Source: Flavobacterium gelatinilyticum
Lineage (GTDB): Bacteria; Bacteroidota; Bacteroidia; Flavobacteriales; Flavobacteriaceae
Assembly (NCBI RefSeq): GCF_027111295.1
Contig: NZ_CP114287.1
Span: 1,364,001 to 1,428,000 of the forward strand
Reading direction: 5' to 3'
Length of the DNA: 64,000 nucleotides
In this document: piece after piece, positions 36,049 to 44,030 of the stretch
Layout of the letters: every line of letters starts with the position of its first letter
How positions within the stretch are numbered: position 1 is the first letter of the stretch
The notes under the pieces: model-generated
Databases searched by the model: none
The model's input: only the letters and a program-made list of their open reading frames with translations
Told to the model about the DNA's origin: nothing
Program-made: the position numbers and the translations under genes

Positions 36049-37449
36049 ATGAAATTAAATTCATTCAAAGCTGAGAAAGTTCATGGTTATTTGAACTATG
36101 ATATTAATTTTTTTTCAGAATTAACTTTCTTAATTGGAATAAATGGATCTGGAAAAACTTCTGCTTTAAAACTAATCCTAGGATTAATTTCACCATCATA
36201 CCAATATTTGAACCAGATTGAATTTGAAACTGCAGAATTAATATGCTCTAGCCGTGAAAAAGAGAAAGATATTCTTATTACAGCTAAACAAAATAAAAAA
36301 GAAAACAATTTTTCCTTATCAATTAAAACTTCAAATACTAGTAAAAAAACACAATCTTTCTCGAGATATCTTAAATATAGTGACAATACACTTGATATTG
36401 AAGAGATTTCAATCAAGGAACGAACTTATAAAGAACAATTTGACAGCCATGAAATCACAAAATTTATAAGAGAACTTGCAACTCCTAAATTTTTGGGTTT
36501 AGACAGAAAAATATATGAGGGAAGGAATATTGATCTACAAATAAAAAGAAACCAACTTTATATGTTTCAAAAAAACAGAAGGAGAAGGACATCTGGTAGT
36601 ATTGGAGGTTTTACTGCAATTGATAGTAGTCTCGAAGATGTTCAATTTTTAATTTTTGATTATTTTAGAAAGATAGCTCAACAACAACCAAAAATTAGCG
36701 AAGAATTTAAACAAAAAATATTTGAATTATCATTTAAATATGATGATAATTCGAAATTGGTTTCAGAAGTAATTGGTATTGAAACATTATTAGACAAAAG
36801 AGAAAAAGTATTAGCCGCTATAACTAGTTTAGATCTTAATTTTTTAGATGATGTTGCAAAAACATTTTTTGAAAAAATGGAAAAACTAATTAGTTTAAAT
36901 ACAGAAGCGGAAAATGAGTTACAAAACGATAGTAAGAATCATGAAAATCTTGAAAAGCAAATGAATTTGCTAATAAAATGGGTTAATAATAGTTCACAAA
37001 TGAAAAGGATAGAGGAAATAATTCATTTTAGTCAAACATACCAAGAAAAAATTGCAGAACTACGATCACCCATTAAAAGACTTGAAAGCATTACATCTAA
37101 TTTTTTAAAAGAGGGAAGAAAAAGTATTGAAATAGCATCTGATGGGGAAATTAAAGTTAAACTCAATAATGATACTTATTCAAATGTTTTTGAATTATCT
37201 TCAGGTGAAAAGCAAATTATAATAATGATTGCCCATTTAATCTTTGAAGAAGATCAAAAACCATCTGGTGTTTTCATTATTGATGAACCAGAATTATCAC
37301 TTCATATTACATGGCAAGAAATATTTATCGATGCTATAACAGAAGCTAGCCCAAAAACACAATTCATATTAGCCACCCATTCACCATCAATAATTTCTAA
37401 AATTTCAAGAGAAAAATTTTGTCAAGATTTAAATAAACTTAACTATTAA
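36049..37449 (+). CDS. ABC-type AAA ATPase, PARIS AriA-like defence protein
   Basis: 466 aa. The N-terminus has a RecF/SMC-like strand pair and Walker A GINGSGKT (30-37). The centre (about 220-370) is a long, charged helical/coiled-coil stretch. The C-terminus has the signature LSSGE (383-387), Walker B IDEPE (411-415) with a D-loop SLH, and the switch ATHSPS (His444). This is the AAA_15/AAA_21 type found in OLD, RecF-like and PARIS AriA proteins. The DUF4435 gene follows after 1 nt, the PARIS arrangement. In known PARIS, AriA oligomers sense phage anti-restriction proteins and release AriB. Base composition is much more AT-rich (13 of 60 G+C at 36301-36360) than the neighbours, suggesting horizontal gain. 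Confidence 0.85.
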   Translation: MKLNSFKAEKVHGYLNYDINFFSELTFLIGINGSGKTSALKLILGLISPSYQYLNQIEFETAELICSSREKEKDILITAKQNKKENNFSLSIKTSNTSKKTQSFSRYLKYSDNTLDIEEISIKERTYKEQFDSHEITKFIRELATPKFLGLDRKIYEGRNIDLQIKRNQLYMFQKNRRRRTSGSIGGFTAIDSSLEDVQFLIFDYFRKIAQQQPKISEEFKQKIFELSFKYDDNSKLVSEVIGIETLLDKREKVLAAITSLDLNFLDDVAKTFFEKMEKLISLNTEAENELQNDSKNHENLEKQMNLLIKWVNNSSQMKRIEEIIHFSQTYQEKIAELRSPIKRLESITSNFLKEGRKSIEIASDGEIKVKLNNDTYSNVFELSSGEKQIIIMIAHLIFEEDQKPSGVFIIDEPELSLHITWQEIFIDAITEASPKTQFILATHSPSIISKISREKFCQDLNKLNY

Positions 37450-37450
37450 T

Positions 37451-38302
37451 ATGATTGCACTAAGTGAAGAATCTCAACGATTAACGTCTACTTTCAGGAC
37501 TTATAGAAATGATGTTGACATCTATACTGAAGACAATGAAAAAGATAAAGAATTTTATAAAGTTCTTTTTAAAAGGTTATTAAAAAATGATTTAGTAATT
37601 AACGACGTAACTCCGCTTGGTTGTAAAGATATTGTAATAAAAAGATGTAATAATGAACCTGAAAATGGAAGAAAAAAAATATTCATTGTTGATGGTGACA
37701 TAATTTTTATTCATGGAGAAAATATTCCTCAACATGAGAACCTATATGTTTTGCAAGGATATTGCATTGAAAACTTTTTAATTGATAAGGAAACAATAGT
37801 TCATTTTTTATACATGAGTTGCGGAACAAAATCAATTGAAAAAATAGAATCCGAACTTAATTTCAATGAATGGTTAGAAGAATATTGTGCTATTTTTATA
37901 GATTTATTTATTCACTTTGCTTTACTAAACTATTTCGGAGGTTTTTTCACACTATTTAATGCTGACAAATACCATAAAAAACAAGGAAAAAAAATGGTTT
38001 TTCAAATCGATTTAGTGAATGCAGAAATTTTAAAATTAAAAGCAGAGATTCTTACATTAACAACTGAAGATAAATATGATTTAAAATATAAAGAACTGTC
38101 TGATAAATGGAATTATTGTATTGATAATTTAACACAAATTGTTTCAGGGAAAGATTATCTGATACCATTATTACTTTTAAAGGCTAAACAATTCAAAAAA
38201 TCAAATGCAATGCCAACTTTGGAAGAAATTAAATTCTCATTAGTTCATTCCTCAAACTTAAATAAATTATCTGATCTCAAAAAACGAATAGAAAGTTTAT
38301 AA
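37451..38302 (+). CDS. DUF4435/TOPRIM-like protein, PARIS AriB-like effector
   Basis: 283 aa. The N-terminal half fits the TOPRIM layout of DUF4435: an acidic Glu27 in DIYTEDNEKDKEFYKVL, GCKDIVIKRC (57-66), then Asp81-Gly-Asp83 in FIVDGDIIF, and YCIENFL (104-110) with Glu107. The C-terminal half is helical and contains SGKDYLIPLLLLK, a motif often seen late in the family. In PARIS, AriB is a TOPRIM nuclease reported to cut host tRNA-Lys after activation. All acidic residues expected for catalysis are kept. It starts 1 nt after the ATPase gene, and a strong terminator ends the unit. Confidence 0.82.
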   Translation: MIALSEESQRLTSTFRTYRNDVDIYTEDNEKDKEFYKVLFKRLLKNDLVINDVTPLGCKDIVIKRCNNEPENGRKKIFIVDGDIIFIHGENIPQHENLYVLQGYCIENFLIDKETIVHFLYMSCGTKSIEKIESELNFNEWLEEYCAIFIDLFIHFALLNYFGGFFTLFNADKYHKKQGKKMVFQIDLVNAEILKLKAEILTLTTEDKYDLKYKELSDKWNYCIDNLTQIVSGKDYLIPLLLLKAKQFKKSNAMPTLEEIKFSLVHSSNLNKLSDLKKRIESL

Positions 38303-38354
38303 AATCGAATAAATTCATTAATACAAAAGATCAACATTTAAATTAAATATCAAG

Positions 38355-38389
38355 AAAGCCTAATAAAACATTATATTTTATTAGGCTTT
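38355..38389. terminator. Bidirectional terminator ending the defence cassette
   Basis: AAAGCCTAATAAAA (38355-38368) pairs perfectly with TTTTATTAGGCTTT (38376-38389): 14 bp, loop CATTATA, T-run after it. It separates the cassette from the converging XRE gene. Confidence 0.82.
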
Positions 38390-38414
38390 TCTTTTATCTT
38401 AGAAAGAATAAAAC

Positions 38415-38831
38415 TTATTTATCCTTCAATATTTTCTCTAAAAATTCCACTTTTTCTTTTTCTGCCTGAACTAAACGTTCGTAAAGCTTTTTGTTTTCTT
38501 CGTAAGCTTCAATTAATTTATCTAAAGGATTAAAAGTGAATACTGGTCCATGCGCAAATGCACCATTACTACCACTATTATCGTAGAAATTATTAAAATA
38601 ATTAATTGCAGCTTCTTCCGAAAAGTTTTTAAGAGCATCAACATTTACACCTAAAGCTTTTGCAATATCAATAAGCTTTTCATCATCAACATCCTCACTA
38701 TTTTCTATAGCCGAAACTGTTTGCTGACTTATTCCTAAAGCCTGAGCCAAAGCTTCCTGCTTCATATCTCTAAGTTCACGAATTCGGCTGATTTTGCGCC
38801 CTATATGGTTTGGTTTTGTATATGTGCTCAT
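38415..38831 (-). CDS. XRE-family transcriptional regulator
   Basis: 138 aa. A HTH_3 domain at residues 10-65 (IGRKISRIRELRDMKQEALAQALGISQQTVSAIENSEDVDDEKLIDIAKALGV), a middle segment with FTFNPLDKLIEAYEENKKLYERLVQ, and a C-terminal coiled coil (LVQAEKEKVEFLEKILKDK) that probably dimerises. It faces the defence cassette but has normal base composition (22 of 60 G+C at 38521-38580), so it is likely native and not part of it. A TTG-N20-TATCTTTG promoter lies 4 nt before the ATG. Confidence 0.92.
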   Translation of the reverse strand: MSTYTKPNHIGRKISRIRELRDMKQEALAQALGISQQTVSAIENSEDVDDEKLIDIAKALGVNVDALKNFSEEAAINYFNNFYDNSGSNGAFAHGPVFTFNPLDKLIEAYEENKKLYERLVQAEKEKVEFLEKILKDK

Positions 38832-38835
38832 AATT

Positions 38836-38866
38836 CAAAGATAGTATTAAGGGTAATAACACACAA
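38836..38866 (-). promoter_or_regulatory. Promoter of the XRE gene, 4 nt before ATG
   Basis: On the minus strand: TTG, 20-nt spacer, TATCTTTG, then AATT and the ATG. Both elements and the spacing match the Bacteroidetes consensus exactly, so transcription should start at or next to the start codon. The rest of the 290-nt gap to 39121 shows nothing I can name. Confidence 0.72.
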
Positions 38867-39121
38867 TATTTAAAAAACATATTCTTTTATGTACGATACT
38901 GTCAAAATGATTTGTATTGCAGCGGATATTTTGCTTATTATGCGCGAAACAAAAGTACGATTTTTAAGACGTGAATTAACAAAAATAAATTTTATTAAAT
39001 AAACGAGAATTTCGCTAATTAACAAAGAATAAAATCTAGGCAGTTTTACTATAATTTTATTTCTGCACGCAACCTTTTAAAATATAACATACTAGAGTAT
39101 ATAACTTAAAATAAAGGTAGT

Positions 39122-39529
39122 ATGAAAAAATTATGTATGTTACTCACAACGATTTTAATCGTTTCCTGCTCTAATGATGAAAAAGTTGTAGAAAGTGCTA
39201 AAAAAGCCAGCCAGCCTTCAAATCTGGAGGGATTATATTGCTACATTTCGGGTAGTACTGTTTTTTATGATCAGGTAACCAATATTGGTTCTTGTGTTGC
39301 AAAACCAGGTTCATCGGCATCTTTCTATTATAAAAGCTCACTCGATGCTCCGGATATTAAATGGACCATTATTGCAGAACCTGCAGGAAGTATTGTTGTA
39401 AACGGAAGTGAAAATGAATCTTCTATCAGCCTTACTTTTAATTCTGATTTTGAAAAAGGAGAAATTCGTTCTGTAGGAGAAGGTGAAAAAGGAACCTGCG
39501 GACCTGTTTTACCAGTTACCAGCAAATAA
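39122..39529 (+). CDS. Small lipoprotein of unknown function
   Basis: 135 aa. The lipoprotein signal ends in LIVSCSNDEK (Cys16). The body is Ser/Gly-rich and all beta by appearance, with GSSASFYYKSSLDAPDIKWTIIAEPAGSIVVNGSENESSISLTF, resembling an Ig/PKD-like sandwich, and ends near KGTCGPVLPVTSK. Three cysteines remain in the mature part (YCYISG, GSCVA, GTCGP). I do not recognise a family. It lies alone between divergent and parallel neighbours. Confidence 0.65.
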   Translation: MKKLCMLLTTILIVSCSNDEKVVESAKKASQPSNLEGLYCYISGSTVFYDQVTNIGSCVAKPGSSASFYYKSSLDAPDIKWTIIAEPAGSIVVNGSENESSISLTFNSDFEKGEIRSVGEGEKGTCGPVLPVTSK

Positions 39530-39754
39530 TTTAAAAATTGGTTTCACAAAAAAACTCATCAAGTTTCCCAGAGATCCACAAAGTAAAAAACTGAGACTGA
39601 AAATTAAATTCATTCCAGAGGAATGTCTCATCGGCAGGATAAACGTTTGATTAAGCAGCAATCTCAAACAGAACAAAAATTCAGTGTCTTACGTACAATC
39701 ATTCGTGCTTTAGTTTATATTTGAGAAAGAAATCTAACCAAATCCAACCTGCTG

Positions 39755-41173
39755 ATGAAATTTAAACTTCTGCTATTTTCCGCATTTACTTTTGTGATTT
39801 TTTCATGCAAAAATGAAACTAAAGAAAACGTTTCTAAACAAAAACCTCTGGAACAACAGACTAAAAATGTTGTTAATGACAGTGTAAAAAGTGATTCTTT
39901 TACATTGAGTTTGAAAAGTAAAAATCCGGATTTGGATAAAAAATTATTATCGGATTTCTTTACTAAAAACGATAAAAAACCGCAGTTTTTCACAATCAAT
40001 AATGCAAAAGACACAACGATTGTCTGTGCCGAAAAAACTAAAATTACCATTAGGGCAAACAGCTTTGCTTTGGCAAAAAGCGGAAAAGAGGTTTCGGGAA
40101 AAATTACAATTGCTGTTAAGGAATATTATTCGGTTTCGGATATTATTTTAGGCCGACTTTCGACGACTTCAAACGGAAAATTGCTGGAAACGGGCGGTAT
40201 GCTTCACATAACCGCAACGTCAGATAACGAAAAATGCGATTTGGGGAACGGAAAAGCTATAGAAATTGAATTTCCCAGGAAAAAAGAAAAAACAGGAATG
40301 CAGCTTTTTACCGGTAACTGGAAAAATGATCAGATAAACTGGAATGTCGATCAGGAATCTGTTGATTTAAACCAGACTTTTACTAAAGTTGATCAAAAGC
40401 CTGAATATCCGGGAGGTTTTCAAAAAATGTATAAGTTTATCGGTAAAAATTACAGAACTCAGGAAGATGGCAAATCGGGCAGAATTTACGCCTCGTTTAC
40501 AATTGATAAAGAGGGAAATGTTACGAATGTCAAGATCACAAAAGGGTTGAGTAAAGAAGCCGATGACGAATTTGTAAGGGTGATTAAAATGCTTCCAAAA
40601 TTTACTCCGGGCAAAATAAACGGTCTGGCTGTAAATACGACTTACAGCCTTCCTATTACGATACAGAGCCCAGAAGAAGATGGTCGTTCTTCATCAAGAT
40701 TTGCAAGTTCATCAGGATCTTCAAGATCTGTAACTACTTATAATCCTCGTGCTGCCAATTATACAGAGAATGCAATTCAGGAAGCAAGTGCTGCAGAAAT
40801 TAGTTCTTATTTCTTCAGCTCATCAAAATTAGGGTATATTAACTGCGATCGATTTTTAAGTTTCCCTGACGATAAAATAATCGATTATGCTATTAATCTT
40901 AATGATGAAACTGATGCTTGTATTTATGTTCTCTTTCATCGTTATAAATCTATAATTAGAGGAAATCTAACTGAGAAAAATGTGGTATTTAAAAATATTG
41001 CTTCAAATGAAAAAATTACTATTGTTGCTGTTAAATATTTCGACAACAAACCTTTTTTAGCGGTCAAGGAAACAATTACGGGAAGAAATCCCGAAAATGA
41101 TCTGGCGTTTCAGCCCGTTACTCTGGAAGGAATAAAAGAAGAAATGAAAAAGCTAAACCACCGACTTAATTAA
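39755..41173 (+). CDS. Lipoprotein with TonB C-terminal domain
   Basis: 472 aa. The lipoprotein signal ends at Cys18 (FVIFSCKNE). Residues about 20-190 contain a segment (TTIVCAEKTKITIRANSFALAKSGKEVSGKITIAVKEYY) like the carboxypeptidase/ZU5-type domains of exported proteins. A TonB_C domain follows (about 215-310: PEYPGGFQKMYKFIGKNY, GRIYASFTIDKEGNVTNVKITKG, LPKFTPGKINGLAVNTTYSLPI). The rest is Ser-rich with a C-terminal unassigned domain. It has no TonB membrane helix, so it cannot couple to ExbBD as normal TonB does. A terminator follows. Confidence 0.82.
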   Translation: MKFKLLLFSAFTFVIFSCKNETKENVSKQKPLEQQTKNVVNDSVKSDSFTLSLKSKNPDLDKKLLSDFFTKNDKKPQFFTINNAKDTTIVCAEKTKITIRANSFALAKSGKEVSGKITIAVKEYYSVSDIILGRLSTTSNGKLLETGGMLHITATSDNEKCDLGNGKAIEIEFPRKKEKTGMQLFTGNWKNDQINWNVDQESVDLNQTFTKVDQKPEYPGGFQKMYKFIGKNYRTQEDGKSGRIYASFTIDKEGNVTNVKITKGLSKEADDEFVRVIKMLPKFTPGKINGLAVNTTYSLPITIQSPEEDGRSSSRFASSSGSSRSVTTYNPRAANYTENAIQEASAAEISSYFFSSSKLGYINCDRFLSFPDDKIIDYAINLNDETDACIYVLFHRYKSIIRGNLTEKNVVFKNIASNEKITIVAVKYFDNKPFLAVKETITGRNPENDLAFQPVTLEGIKEEMKKLNHRLN

Positions 41174-41177
41174 TAAA

Positions 41178-41216
41178 AAAAGGCCCAATAACCATTTTGC
41201 GATTATTGGGCCTTTT
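41178..41216. terminator. Bidirectional terminator before the NUDIX gene
   Basis: AAAAGGCCCAATAA (41178-41191) and TTATTGGGCCTTTT (41203-41216) are perfect 14-bp arms, with A- and T-runs on each side, between converging genes. Confidence 0.82.
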
Positions 41217-41248
41217 CTTAAATGATTTACATTTAGGAATTGAAATCT

Positions 41249-41872
41249 TTAATTTTTGTTGGGTACTTTAAATACCGGTTTTTCATCTTCATCAAACAAT
41301 AACTTAATATTCTCATACGAATTTTTAAGTGCTTCCTTAATTTGTTCAGGATTCAGCCAGGCAACTTTTTCGATTCCTTCCTCGATTTGTCCGTGTGGGG
41401 TTCCTTCAAAATCAGAATGCATTTCGAACCAATGCGTGATTTTAAGTTTGTATTTTCCGTTACGCTTAAATACGTGATATGTTTTTTGAAGTTTATTTGT
41501 AATTCGTAGTAAATTTACCCCGGTTTCTTCTTCAACCTCACGCATTGCGGTCGTTTCAATGTCCTCTCCCTTCTCGATTCCGCCCTTTGGAAGGTCCCAT
41601 TTCCCGTTTCTAAAGATGAATAATACCTCACCTTTCTTGTTATATACAAAACCGCCGCCTGCTTTATTTACCGGAATTTTAGCTTTGAGGGTTTTCATTA
41701 TTTCACTTTCGTCGGGATGATATAAAATAGCTTTCTGAATTTTATTTTGAAAAATTTTTATAATAAGCTGTTCGATATCAATACTTTCCAACAAGAACAA
41801 TTGAAAATCTGTTTCCTTTGAGATTTCATTTGTCAAAAAAAGTGGTTTGTCGTTTACAAAAACTTTATACAT
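41249..41872 (-). CDS. NUDIX hydrolase
   Basis: 207 aa. An N-terminal extension of about 65 residues (KVFVNDKPLFLTN...) precedes the NUDIX fold. The NUDIX box is complete: GGIEKGEDIETTAMREVEEETGV, with the metal-binding REVEEE. It splits nucleoside diphosphates linked to a second group; the exact substrate is unknown. It is divergent from pyrE with only 7 nt between the two ATG codons, and the pyrE promoter lies inside this gene. Confidence 0.92.
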   Translation of the reverse strand: MYKVFVNDKPLFLTNEISKETDFQLFLLESIDIEQLIIKIFQNKIQKAILYHPDESEIMKTLKAKIPVNKAGGGFVYNKKGEVLFIFRNGKWDLPKGGIEKGEDIETTAMREVEEETGVNLLRITNKLQKTYHVFKRNGKYKLKITHWFEMHSDFEGTPHGQIEEGIEKVAWLNPEQIKEALKNSYENIKLLFDEDEKPVFKVPNKN

Positions 41873-41875
41873 TTG
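41847..41875 (+). promoter_or_regulatory. pyrE promoter, 4 nt before ATG
   Basis: TTG at 41847-41849, an 18-nt spacer, and TACATTTG at 41868-41875, a full match to TTG-N17-23-TANNTTTG. TACT then precedes the ATG at 41880. This fixes the pyrE start and predicts a leaderless mRNA. Confidence 0.75.
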
Positions 41876-41879
41876 TACT

Positions 41880-42524
41880 ATGATTTTTAATAAAGATACT
41901 GCCGAAAAAACAGCCGAATTGCTTTTGCAAATAAATGCAATTAAATTGAATCCCGAAAATCCTTTTACATGGGCTTCTGGTTGGAAATCTCCTATTTATT
42001 GCGATAATAGGTTAATTCTTTCATTTCCGAGCATTAGAAACTATGTTCGTGATGAATTTGCTAAGAACATCGAAAAACAATTTGGAAAGCCTGATGTCAT
42101 TGCCGGCGTTGCTACTGGAGCCATTGGAGTTGGTATTCTGGTTGCCGAAAGTTTGGGACTTCCGTTTGTATATGTACGTCCGGAACCAAAAAAACACGGA
42201 AGACAAAATCAGGTTGAAGGTTTTTTACAAAAAGGACAAAATGTTGTGGTTGTAGAAGACTTAATTAGTACCGGAAAAAGCAGTTTAATGGCTGTTGAAG
42301 CCTTACGCAATGAAGGTGCTAATATTAAAGGTATGGCCGCTATCTTCACTTATGGATTTGGTGTTGCCGAAGAAAATTTCAAAGAAGCAAACATTGATTT
42401 ATTTACTTTAAGCAACTACGAAAATCTTCTGAGCTTAGCAGTTCAAAAACAATATATCACCGAAGATCAGCAGTCTACCCTGCTTGAATGGAGCGAAAGC
42501 CCGTCGATCTGGGGACAGGAATAG
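41880..42524 (+). CDS. pyrE: Orotate phosphoribosyltransferase
   Basis: 214 aa from the ATG at 41880; an earlier in-frame ATG at 41847 would lie upstream of the -7 box. Joins orotate and PRPP to make OMP in pyrimidine synthesis. Landmarks: FTWASGWKSPIYCDNRLILS, VIAGVATGAIGVGILVAESLGLPFVYVRPEPKKHG, and the PRPP motif NVVVVEDLISTGKS. Length is normal. The SRPBCC gene follows 157 nt later, as often in this group. Confidence 0.97.
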   Translation: MIFNKDTAEKTAELLLQINAIKLNPENPFTWASGWKSPIYCDNRLILSFPSIRNYVRDEFAKNIEKQFGKPDVIAGVATGAIGVGILVAESLGLPFVYVRPEPKKHGRQNQVEGFLQKGQNVVVVEDLISTGKSSLMAVEALRNEGANIKGMAAIFTYGFGVAEENFKEANIDLFTLSNYENLLSLAVQKQYITEDQQSTLLEWSESPSIWGQE

Positions 42525-42593
42525 ATTTTAGATTTTCTAAAAAAAAAATCGCTTTGCTCTTTTTTTGGAATTTAAGTATTATTAAAATTCCAG

Positions 42594-42656
42594 CTTTGCG
42601 AACTTTGTGTTTTTACAAAATCTCGTATATTTAAAAAAACTTTGCGCACTTTGCGG
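42594..42656. repeat. CTTTGCG repeats before the SRPBCC gene
   Basis: CTTTGCGAACTTTGTG at 42594-42609 and CTTTGCGCACTTTGCGG at 42640-42656 are similar direct repeats. They share the core with the inverted repeat at 31724-31760. Confidence 0.55.
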
Positions 42657-42681
42657 TTAAGAAAAATAAAAACAAAACAAT

Positions 42682-43074
42682 ATGAACTTAGAAAGTCCAA
42701 AAGTTACAGTTCAGAAATCAGCTCAGGATTTATTCGATCAGCTGACTGATGTTAAGAATTTTGAAAAATTAATGCCGGATAACATTGCTAAATTTGAAGT
42801 AACCGGCGAAGACTCTTTTATTTTTGGATTGAAAGGTATGCCGGAAATCAAATTAAAAATGAAAGACAAAACAGCTCCAAACAAAATCGTTCTGGGCGCT
42901 GCAAGTGATAAACTTCCGTTTACCCTGACTTCAAACATTGACTCAGTTTCTGATTCAGAAAGTGCAGTTCAGTTATTCTTTGAAGGCGAATTCAACGCTA
43001 TGATGGCGATGATGGTTAAAGGTCCAATTAGTAAGTTTATTGAAACTTTAGCAAACAATATGCACAAGTTATAA
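42682..43074 (+). CDS. SRPBCC-family protein
   Basis: 130 aa. Polyketide-cyclase/START-like fold: NLESPKVTVQKSAQDLFDQLTDVKNFEKLMPDNIAKFEVTGEDSFIFGLKGMPEIKLKM at the N-terminus, and FEGEFNAMMAMMVKGPISKFIETLANNMHKL as the long C-terminal helix. It binds a small hydrophobic ligand by analogy; the ligand and role are unknown. It stands directly after pyrE and is followed by a terminator. Confidence 0.85.
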   Translation: MNLESPKVTVQKSAQDLFDQLTDVKNFEKLMPDNIAKFEVTGEDSFIFGLKGMPEIKLKMKDKTAPNKIVLGAASDKLPFTLTSNIDSVSDSESAVQLFFEGEFNAMMAMMVKGPISKFIETLANNMHKL

Positions 43075-43105
43075 TTCTGAATTGTAAATTGTGAATTAAT
43101 AAATT

Positions 43106-43135
43106 AAAAAGTCCAATCTATCGATTGGACTTTTT
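43106..43135. terminator. Terminator between the SRPBCC gene and birA
   Basis: AAAAAGTCCAATC and GATTGGACTTTTT are perfect 13-bp arms with loop TATC, in a gap between converging genes. Confidence 0.82.
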
Positions 43136-43209
43136 TTGTTTTGTCAATCCAGACATAAGAAGAGTATAAAAAACCTTAGCATATTAATATCTTAGCCTCT
43201 CCGAAGCTT

Positions 43210-43938
43210 CTAATAAAGCATTTTAAGTTCTTTTATTTCAAATTCTTTAACCGAATCATCTTCCAGCAAAACCTGAAGTCTGCCAATTGGAGAAACTCCC
43301 TGAATGATTCCCATAAAATTTTGATTATTTTGATTTCTAAACGGCATTGGAATACCTTTTTTAAATAAAGAATTTACATATCTTTCTTGTAAAGCATTCG
43401 ATTCTGTGCGCCACAACTCTATTATTTCCTGTATTTTTTTGACAATTAAAACTGCCAAAGCTTCTTTGTCAAACGATTTTCCGGAAATTACAGCCAGAGA
43501 AGAAGCTTGAGGAAATTCTGTGTAATCTGTCTGATTTACATTAATTCCGATTCCGACAACTGACAAAATCCTGCCATCGCTTTTGAGTGTATTTTCTATT
43601 AATATGCCAACGAGTTTCTTATTATATGACAGAATGTCGTTTGGCCATTTAATACAGATATCAGGAATATTTAACGATTTTAAAACATCCGAAACGGCTA
43701 AAGAAACCACAATGCTCAGATCAAAAACTCTTTCATTATCAAACAGAAAATCCTTTACCAAGACACTCATAATTAAGTTTTTACCGGCTTCAGACTTCCA
43801 TTTTCCTCCCATTTGCCCCTTACCTTTTGTCTGATTTTCAGCGGTTACCACCGTAAAGTTCTCCGGTTCATCTTTACTTGCCATCGATTTTAAGAAATCA
43901 TTTGTCGAATCTATGGCATCGAGTTTGATTAGTTTCAT
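43210..43938 (-). CDS. birA: Biotin--[acetyl-CoA-carboxylase] ligase
   Basis: 242 aa, catalytic domain only. It lacks the N-terminal DNA-binding domain of E. coli BirA, so it does not repress biotin genes itself. It attaches biotin to the carboxyl carrier protein. Visible signatures: IDSTNDFLK, ENQTKGKGQMGGKW (biotinyl-AMP-binding loop), KWPNDILSYNKKLVGILIEN and VGIGINVNQ. It is divergent from rsfS, with 92 nt between them. Confidence 0.96.
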   Translation of the reverse strand: MKLIKLDAIDSTNDFLKSMASKDEPENFTVVTAENQTKGKGQMGGKWKSEAGKNLIMSVLVKDFLFDNERVFDLSIVVSLAVSDVLKSLNIPDICIKWPNDILSYNKKLVGILIENTLKSDGRILSVVGIGINVNQTDYTEFPQASSLAVISGKSFDKEALAVLIVKKIQEIIELWRTESNALQERYVNSLFKKGIPMPFRNQNNQNFMGIIQGVSPIGRLQVLLEDDSVKEFEIKELKMLY

Positions 43939-44030
43939 TAAAATTTTAGTAACTTAATTTAATATTTTGTTAAGGTTCAAAAATAATCACAAAATTTGGT
44001 AACTTTACAAATTCACATATAAAATAATTC

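Noticed and set aside
38415..38831. XRE gene as regulator of the defence cassette
   Set aside because: It is convergent, separated by a strong terminator, has its own promoter and normal base composition. A link is possible but not supported.
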